DNA from: Candidatus Woesearchaeota archaeon
Lineage (GTDB): Archaea > Nanobdellota > Nanobdellia > Woesearchaeales > UBA10216
Direction of reading: 5' to 3'
Length of the DNA stretch: 64,000 nt
NCBI GenBank assembly: GCA_016185705.1
Contig: JACPMZ010000009.1
Coordinates: 17,656-81,655, forward strand
Shown one piece after another: positions 56,902 through 64,000 of the stretch (position 1 is its first letter; each line of letters opens with the position of its first letter). The translations under genes were made by a program, and so were the position numbers. The notes below the pieces were generated by a model. It saw only the letters and a list, made by a program, of their open reading frames with translations, searched no databases and had not been told where the DNA came from.

Positions 56902-57333
56902 TTACACGCAATTCAGCAATTTATCCTTTTGCAGCAACGCGCATAAGCCAACTCTGATTTCGCCTTCAGGCTTAACGAACGCATAATCGCCTCCCTGCAG
57001 CGCATGCGCTATAATGCCTCTGCTGCTTGTTTTAATAACCGCCTCAATGGCTGATTCATTCTCCTGCCATACTTTCAAAGCTTCATCCAAAGTCTTCTGA
57101 TGGTCCACTTCGGTCCGTATTCCAAACGTTGACGTTAGGTACAATTGTTTTCCATCCGGAGCTTTTATCCAAATGTCAAATCTTATGTTATCGTATCCAG
57201 TCCGCTCAATCTTGTGGCTTACGACTTTGCAGGGCACTCTGTAAAATAGTTGCTTCTTCAAAGCGCCTTGGTATTCAGAAGCAGACTCTCTGAGTTTCGC
57301 ATGCCTGGCCTGCAGTCTTTTCGCATCTATCAT
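56902..57333 (-). CDS. Hypothetical protein
   Basis: 143 aa ORF. Confidence 0.5.
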   Translation of the reverse strand: MIDAKRLQARHAKLRESASEYQGALKKQLFYRVPCKVVSHKIERTGYDNIRFDIWIKAPDGKQLYLTSTFGIRTEVDHQKTLDEALKVWQENESAIEAVIKTSSRGIIAHALQGGDYAFVKPEGEIRVGLCALLQKDKLLNCV

Positions 57334-57372
57334 TGCTGGTTAGAACTAAGGTATGTGTTAAAAAATTTCGTA

Positions 57373-57455
57373 TGCGGCAGCCGGGATTTGAACCCGGGTA
57401 AGAGCCTGTTTGCATGAATGGCAAGGCCCTATCATAGCCACTAGATCACTGCCGC
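57373..57455 (-). tRNA. tRNA-Gly(GCC) with 11-nt canonical intron
   Basis: Acceptor GCGGCAG/CTGCCGC; stem GGGCC/GGCTC; TTGCCA|TTCATGCAAAC|A with central helix TTGC/GCAA. Confidence 0.88.
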
Positions 57456-57459
57456 ATAA

Positions 57460-57532
57460 TGGGCCCACCCAGATTCGAACTGGGGACATTCACCTTGTAA
57501 GGGTGACGTCATAACCACTAGACCATGAGCCC
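57460..57532 (-). tRNA. tRNA-Val(UAC)
   Basis: Acceptor GGGCTCA/TGGGCCC; anticodon TAC in CTTACAA; T-arm CCCAGTTCGAATCTGGG. Confidence 0.93.
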
Positions 57533-57573
57533 TTCATCAGTTGCTGGTTGGATTTGTTTTATAAAGATTTCTT

Positions 57574-57719
57574 ATGTTTCTGTTCAATCTGCGGGTGCTG
57601 CTGTTTTGGCTTTGCTTCTCAGTAGCGGTGGCGGTAGCTTAGTTGCAGCAGTAGCAGTCGTTGTTGTTGCTGCTAAATATCCGCTGCTTAAATGTTTTTA
57701 GCAACACCCGATGACTTAA
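57574..57719. repeat. Repeat family B, copy 2
   Basis: gcagcagtagcagtcgttgttgttgctgctaaatatccgctgcttaaatgtttttagcaacacccgatgacttaac; partner of 54793-54936. Confidence 0.7.
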
Positions 57720-57926
57720 CATCACGTTTTTTTTTTAGGATAATATCTGCTTTTGCGTGTTCCGCTGCCCGCTTCTTATTCCTTCCAGCTTCGCAACAAA
57801 ACCATTTCCTTCTGCGGCCAAGCAAAGCACTTGTGAGAGCAGGCAAGCAGCGAGAGAGAGGGGAAAAAACACTTAACTCGGGATTTTTTCAGTTATCTTT
57901 ATATACTATGCCGCCATAATGCAGTT

Positions 57927-58688
57927 ATGCCCGAAGCCAGAGCAAACCACGACCGCATTCTTGACATCGTCGTTGAGAAAGATGAAGTTACCTGGCAGAG
58001 CATGATTTATGAGCTTGTCAGGCATGAGGGCATGAATCCGTGGGATATTGACGTCAGGCTGCTTGCGAAGCGCTATTTGCAGATGCTTAGTAAGCTGAAG
58101 GAGCTGGACTTCAGGATTAGCGGCAAGATTGTGCTGGCTGCTGCAATTCTTCTCAAGATAAAGTCTCAGAAATTGCTGAGCGATGACATCAGCGAGTTGG
58201 ACCGGCTGATGAATCCGGAAGAGGAAATGTCTGAGGATGACTTTTACGAAGACTTGGACCGTGCTCCTGCTGGCGGGGAGGAAACGCCTGCGCTGATTCC
58301 AAGAACCCCGCAGCCGAGAAAGCGCAAGGTTTCGATTTATGACTTGATGATTGCGCTGCAGAAAGCTTTGGAAGTCAGGGACCGCAGATTCCTGAGAAGC
58401 ATTCCGTCAGTTAGGGTTGAAGTGCCTGAAAGAAAGGTTGACATCAGCAAATTGATTAGCGATGTCCGCAATAAAATTCTTATGCTGCTTTCAGCCGCTG
58501 GAGGCGCTTTGACATTTTCAATTTTAACGAAGGATGATGAAAGGTTGGCTAAGATTCATAAATTCACGGCACTTCTTCATTTGGCAAACGTAGACCACCG
58601 CGAAATAGACCTGCTTCAGGATGAGCATTTCGGCGAGATAAGAATCGTCAGGGCTGACCCTTCTGCGGCTAAGAAGGTTGAGGGTTAA
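57927..58688 (+). CDS. scpA: Segregation and condensation protein A (kleisin)
   Basis: MIYELVRHEGMNPWDIDVRLLAKRYLQMLSKLKELDFRISGKIVLAAAILLKIKSQKLL. Confidence 0.93.
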   Translation: MPEARANHDRILDIVVEKDEVTWQSMIYELVRHEGMNPWDIDVRLLAKRYLQMLSKLKELDFRISGKIVLAAAILLKIKSQKLLSDDISELDRLMNPEEEMSEDDFYEDLDRAPAGGEETPALIPRTPQPRKRKVSIYDLMIALQKALEVRDRRFLRSIPSVRVEVPERKVDISKLISDVRNKILMLLSAAGGALTFSILTKDDERLAKIHKFTALLHLANVDHREIDLLQDEHFGEIRIVRADPSAAKKVEG

Positions 58689-58744
58689 GGCGCCGGTGCT
58701 TCGCAATAATTGACCTGCTCAGGTTTTTCCCCTTGCTATTTATT

Positions 58745-58798
58745 CGCGCTCCTTTTTCCCTCCCTCTGAATTTTAAGGAAGGGATGAAAAAGAGCGCG
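58745..58798. repeat. Intergenic pyrimidine/purine hairpin (family C)
   Basis: CGCGCTCCTTTTTCCCTCCCTCTGAATTTTAAGGAAGGGATGAAAAAGAGCGCG. Confidence 0.75.
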
Positions 58799-58868
58799 AT
58801 TGTAGCTGGGCTGGTTCAGGGTTAAATCAGCAATCTTTAAAAGCAGAATTAAATTCTATTCGTGAAAT

Positions 58869-58990
58869 GCCTCGTTGGTGTAGTCCGGCCAATCATCCCG
58901 GCCTCTCGCGCCGGGGACTCGGGTTCAAACATGCTCACTGGCGTTCGCAGCTTACAACGCCGGTGAGCGTTGAAAGTCCCGAACGAGGCA
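58869..58990 (+). tRNA. tRNA-Glu(CUC) with a T-loop intron
   Basis: Acceptor GCCTCGT/ACGAGGC; CCGGC-CTCTCGC-GCCGG (CTC anticodon); T-stem TCGGG/CCCGA split by ~45 nt with 13-bp stem GCTCACTGGCGTT/AACGCCGGTGAGC. Confidence 0.87.
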
Positions 58991-59144
58991 TGCTCATTAT
59001 CATTCGCAGCTTCGTCTGGGATTACGGGCGAAAGTGAGTTTATCCCTGATGAGGCATTTCTCACTGCCCGTTTTCGCTTGCAGAGCCGGATAATTGCCTG
59101 GTGATGTCAGTAACTTTTTTATATTCTCCTGAATTCATTTTCCC

Positions 59145-59996
59145 ATGACAGTCATATCTTTTATCCAGGCGCGTGAGATTCTTAAGGCGATTGATGAGGG
59201 CAAAACCCGTCTGCGCCTTCCGCTTGATTTGGGGTTGCAGTCAGGCACGGTTGATATCAATCCCCGCTTTAAGGAAGTCAAATTCTCAGATGCCAAAGTA
59301 ACTTTCAGCGATTTGGCTAAAATTGCCGACGATACAGCTATCTGCTATTTTCTTGAGAAGCGCCGGGAGCCGCAAAAGCTTAAGCTGTTTTCTGCTGAAA
59401 CCAACAGGTTCTACAAGCTTGTGCCAACAACTGACGCTCCAACAGTGGAAATATCAGGCATAAGAATGCATCGCACACAGGAAAGGACGCCGTGGCAGGA
59501 CACGCTTGACAAGATAAGTTCAATCGCGCCTCTAAAGGGGCGTGTTCTTGATACGTGCTGCTGCCTGGGCTATACTGCTATTGCTGCTGCCAAGAATGAT
59601 GCTGTAACGCAATTATTCACTTTTGAAAATGATTCCAATGTTCTGGAGATGACTGATTACAACCCATGGTCCCGGGAGCTGTACTTGAACAGAAAGATTA
59701 AGCTGACCATCGGCGATGTGTACAGGGGCGTGGAGATGTTTTCAGCGGCTTTTTTTGATGCAGTCATCCATGACCCTCCCAGATTTCCGCTGGCGCCTGA
59801 ATTGTATTCGCTTGATTTCTACAAAAAGCTTCATCGTGTGTTGAAATCCGGGGGCAGGATTTTTCATTATACCGGCAATCCTGGTGAAAAGCAGGGCAAG
59901 AATTTTGTTAAGGGTGTTCTAAAGCGGTTGAGGGAAGCTGGATTCGGGAGCGTTAATGCAAGGCCTGATGTTTTGGGCGTTACAGCCCGGAAATGA
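59145..59996 (+). CDS. Archaeal class I SAM methyltransferase (COG2521-like)
   Basis: LKGRVLDTCCCLGYTAIAAAKN; DAVIHDPPRFPLAPELYSLDFYKKLHRVLKSGGRIFHYTGNPG. Confidence 0.85.
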   Translation: MTVISFIQAREILKAIDEGKTRLRLPLDLGLQSGTVDINPRFKEVKFSDAKVTFSDLAKIADDTAICYFLEKRREPQKLKLFSAETNRFYKLVPTTDAPTVEISGIRMHRTQERTPWQDTLDKISSIAPLKGRVLDTCCCLGYTAIAAAKNDAVTQLFTFENDSNVLEMTDYNPWSRELYLNRKIKLTIGDVYRGVEMFSAAFFDAVIHDPPRFPLAPELYSLDFYKKLHRVLKSGGRIFHYTGNPGEKQGKNFVKGVLKRLREAGFGSVNARPDVLGVTARK

Positions 59997-60067
59997 GTTA
60001 AGTATTTAAACTACTGCTTACATTCTTACAGGCGCTGATAAATCCGTTGAGCAAATAAGGTTCAAAA

Positions 60068-60178
60068 ATGAAACGTTCGTCACGGCGCTGGAAGAAGCGC
60101 AAGCAGATGCGCTGGAAGTGGCAGCGCAAGCGCATGAAGAAAATCAAGAGGCAGCGCAGGAAGACTGCTGCCGGCTAG
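60068..60178 (+). CDS. rpl41e: Ribosomal protein eL41 (36 aa, not in ORF track)
   Basis: MKRSSRRWKKRKQMRWKWQRKRMKKIKRQRRKTAAG*; MRWKWxRKRMKKIKRxRRK is the eL41 signature. Confidence 0.85.
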   Translation: MKRSSRRWKKRKQMRWKWQRKRMKKIKRQRRKTAAG

Positions 60179-60255
60179 TAGCAGTATATGGCGTTTCATC
60201 GGTATAGGTCTTATATAGTGAATCATTATATAGCCCGCCTCTGCCAGATTATTAA

Positions 60256-61179
60256 ATGACTTTCCTTCGCAGGGGTATTTACGGGTTTGCTGCAACTTCA
60301 TTGCTGGTGCTGCTTTCCTGCAGTCAGCCTAAGAATATGGCAGTGCCTGCAGCAGCTGAGATTTCTGTGCCAGCTGCATCCGTTCAGCTTTTAGCCACTC
60401 CGGTTGCGCCTCCCACTATTGATGATAAGCTTACGCTGGTCAGGGAGCGTTTAATTGATGACAGGGAATACGTTGCTTCCCGAATCAATGACAACCCTGC
60501 CATTGGCGAGCTTCTTGGCGCTGGCAGAATCTCAGTGTTCTACAACCTCAGGCCATCAGAGCTCGCTGATGCAATTTTCAGTGCGCTTCGTGGAAAAGTT
60601 TCTGACGAACAGCTCTCAGATACTGTGCTGTCGTACACTATGCCTGGCGGTGCAGCAAATTCTCTTCTGTACATGGCAGCGCTTATTCCGGATATACGAT
60701 TTTACGGCACCGGCTTGCCTGTTATTGTCCATTTGCCTGTATACCTGATTGTAGGCAGCGGAAGCTATCTTCAGACAGACGATGATGTTGATTTGTGGCT
60801 TACATCGCTGGCTAAGCTGGCTGAGGAATATTCTTATGGCATTTCTGACTTGGGTATAGACTCTCTTGCTGAACACGCACGATTCGGCACGGGTTCATTC
60901 ACGCCAGATGTGCCCAATGGCTCAATAGGTCAGGCGTTCCTCAGTGACCTGCTCGCACTGCGTTCACAGGGCCGCATTCTGGATGCCTTTCGGCAGAATA
61001 AAGCCGGAGGCGGCAATAAGCAGTACAGCAATTCCTTCCATGCGCACACAGCCCGCAGATATGACCAATATATGCGCATGCTTGACGATAGCCCAAAAAC
61101 AAAGCGCGAGAGTGCTGCATGGGCAATTCAAAAGCTTGTATTGGCAGAGTACAATTCTGCAGGCAGCACTTTGCATTAG
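60256..61179 (+). CDS. Predicted lipoprotein, non-catalytic paralogue of the next gene
   Basis: Lipobox-like LLVLLSCSQP; GAGRISVFYNLRPSELADAIFSAL parallels RGEITDIFYNPSPGELEDIAASFV downstream. Confidence 0.6.
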   Translation: MTFLRRGIYGFAATSLLVLLSCSQPKNMAVPAAAEISVPAASVQLLATPVAPPTIDDKLTLVRERLIDDREYVASRINDNPAIGELLGAGRISVFYNLRPSELADAIFSALRGKVSDEQLSDTVLSYTMPGGAANSLLYMAALIPDIRFYGTGLPVIVHLPVYLIVGSGSYLQTDDDVDLWLTSLAKLAEEYSYGISDLGIDSLAEHARFGTGSFTPDVPNGSIGQAFLSDLLALRSQGRILDAFRQNKAGGGNKQYSNSFHAHTARRYDQYMRMLDDSPKTKRESAAWAIQKLVLAEYNSAGSTLH

Positions 61180-61323
61180 CTTGTGTGAGCAGCGGCAGAA
61201 GTTTTTTCAGGCAGATGAGATGTAAAGCCAGCGCAGGAGCACGGCTGCACAGCAGTTCTTGATTACTGTTAAGTAGTCACAAAATAGAAAGATTTATAAA
61301 GCGCTATCTGACATTTTTATTCT

Positions 61324-62313
61324 ATGGCAAAGCGACATAGGAGAGCTGTAGGGCAACGAAGAGAAACACCTGGCAAGCGCTTTGTAAAACTTCCGGATTG
61401 GAAGATTGCTGCTGCAAGCGCAGGTGTTCTGGCGCTTATAGCTGGCGGAACTGTTGGAGTTGTCAGGTCTGGCGTTTTTGATTCTTCTTATGTGTGTGAT
61501 AACTCTTCTGCTTACCAAGCGCCTCTGCCTGATTATTTGATGACGTTTCAGAATGTTTTGGAGGGCAGAATCTCAGAGGCAGCTTACGTGTGCCATCTTG
61601 GGAATACCATGCCTGAAGTGTTGGCGGCAAAGAAAAGGGGTGAAATCACCGACATTTTTTATAACCCTTCGCCAGGCGAGCTTGAAGACATCGCTGCGTC
61701 TTTTGTTAGACATGTTAATCCTGCCGCAACGCCATCGGAATTGGCAAGAGGAAAAGCTGCCGTGCTTCAGGCTGTCTATCAGGTAGACAATATCCATTCC
61801 ATGTCAACTCCTTATGAAATAACTACTTTAGGGAGTGGCAATCCTACTGTTGTAATTGTATGGCCGCGGTCTTTTACTGGGTTTATAAAAAATGATGCGG
61901 ATTTCCGTGAATCAATTTTGCATGAGTTGGGTCACGCTGCAATAAGTCATTCAGGATACAGGAATATGTCAGAATTATACTCTTCAGGTAAATTGTCGGT
62001 TAACTTTGTTTTTAATTTCATAGAATTCACCATTTACGCCGACCAGCTTTCCAGAATGCTGGCAAATCCTGACAAGGGCTATAGTAACGAGTTTTGGGGT
62101 GTAATTATTAATAGGTTTTATCAATTCCGTAACAGCATTTGCCCCTCCAGCCTTGAGGAAATGAGCATGGCCTATCAGAGAATTTCTGAGCTGCCCGGTG
62201 TGGAAAGGGAAGGAGAATTTTTGGTTGTTAAAAATAAAAATGGCACACCTTTGCTTCGGACACAATACAATTTATCGGATGACCCTCTGTGTGCGATTAA
62301 AATAACGCGATAA
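61324..62313 (+). CDS. Membrane-anchored HELGH zinc metallopeptidase-like protein
   Basis: N-terminal TM; DADFRESILHELGHAAISHSGYRN. Confidence 0.65.
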   Translation: MAKRHRRAVGQRRETPGKRFVKLPDWKIAAASAGVLALIAGGTVGVVRSGVFDSSYVCDNSSAYQAPLPDYLMTFQNVLEGRISEAAYVCHLGNTMPEVLAAKKRGEITDIFYNPSPGELEDIAASFVRHVNPAATPSELARGKAAVLQAVYQVDNIHSMSTPYEITTLGSGNPTVVIVWPRSFTGFIKNDADFRESILHELGHAAISHSGYRNMSELYSSGKLSVNFVFNFIEFTIYADQLSRMLANPDKGYSNEFWGVIINRFYQFRNSICPSSLEEMSMAYQRISELPGVEREGEFLVVKNKNGTPLLRTQYNLSDDPLCAIKITR

Positions 62314-62459
62314 CCCTGGGCTTATGAATGCTGTTTGGTTTCAGAAATTGAGTAGTAGTGCTTCGACATACCAACCCCAGTATCTCCGAAACTGCCTTAG
62401 TTCCATCCACTGCGCAGCACGCACCGCCAAAGCTGCAATCGGAGATACTGAACCCACAG

Positions 62460-62600
62460 GGTAATGTCAAGTTGTGTGTCCTGCAATCCTGAGCTTGCCG
62501 ATGCCTGCTTGGCTGATCTTTTTCTCCCCCCTTATTTTTTAAGGGGGGGAAAAAAATCAGAGCAGTGTGCGACAGTTTTGCCACTTAACTTGAAATTGCC
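62460..62600 (+). mobile_element. MITE-like element, copy 3
   Basis: GGTAATGTCAAGTT...AACTTGAAATTGCC; perfect 9-bp duplication AACCCACAG at 62451-62459 and 62601-62609. Confidence 0.92.
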
Positions 62601-62611
62601 AACCCACAGAA

Positions 62612-62625
62612 ACATTTATATATAA
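62612..62625 (+). promoter_or_regulatory. Probable rRNA operon TATA box
   Basis: CATTTATATATAAC upstream of the 16S gene. Confidence 0.6.
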
Positions 62626-62758
62626 CCCCCCACTTTTTTTTGATATCGCCTCCGCTGTGGCTACTGTTTGCGCCACGGTTTCTATTGAAGAAGAATTATG
62701 AGTACTTAACGTAATGCTGTTAAGTATGAGTGAGAGTTGCAAAAGCATCTTTGTGATG

Positions 62759-62806
62759 TCAAAACACTTCGTGTTTTGAGCATCGTCAGAAATAGAAGAT
62801 TTCTGA
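62759..62806. repeat. Two-hairpin mini-array in the 16S leader
   Basis: TCAAAACACTTCGTGTTTTGA GCATCG TCAGAAATAGAAGATTTCTGA; same grammar and linker as the large arrays. Confidence 0.75.
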
Positions 62807-62860
62807 GATGTACTGCAAGTTAATTCCTTTAAGGCAAATAAAAACTCCATAGGATTGAAC

Positions 62861-64000
<1,140 letters not shown>

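Noticed and set aside
62297-62584. Minus-strand ORF across MITE copy 3
   Set aside because: Overlaps the MITE; no independent coding support

Overview
The window is about 64 kb of an archaeal chromosome, probably DPANN-like. The evidence is archaeal information-processing genes, an S-layer gene, many intron-containing tRNAs, and the 5' ~1.14 kb of a 16S rRNA gene at the right edge. Core clusters include cbf5, eL31-eL39-eS19, eS27-aIF2alpha-nop10-PAC2, enolase/phosphoglycerate mutase, PfkB/PEP synthase, H+-PPase, ftsY/prefoldin, prs, srp54 and scpA. Three small genes missing from the ORF track were found by reading the sequence: eL39, Nop10 and eL41. The most unusual region is ~35.3-52.7 kb. 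A tyrosine integrase sits beside an intron-containing tRNA-Ser(UGA), and short same-orientation copies of that tRNA's 3' end recur at about 35.33, 36.18, 36.84, 36.91 and 38.37 kb. These copies delimit successive toxin-antitoxin modules and a ~14 kb type I restriction-modification/defence element, which suggests repeated accretion at one tRNA attachment site. Other notable signals are: (i) modular nested-hairpin arrays with a TCA...TGA grammar at ~0.04-0.27 kb, 14.65-14.84 kb and in the 16S leader; (ii) a ~142-bp MITE-like element with 14-bp inverted termini, two of its three copies flanked by perfect 9-bp duplications, one exactly at the hppA stop codon and one just upstream of the rRNA TATA box; (iii) four of six tRNAs with introns, including T-loop and D-arm introns and a tRNA-Ile(UAU); (iv) a receiver-like/guanylate-kinase-like fusion protein. 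All family names come from reading the translated sequence. No database search was run.
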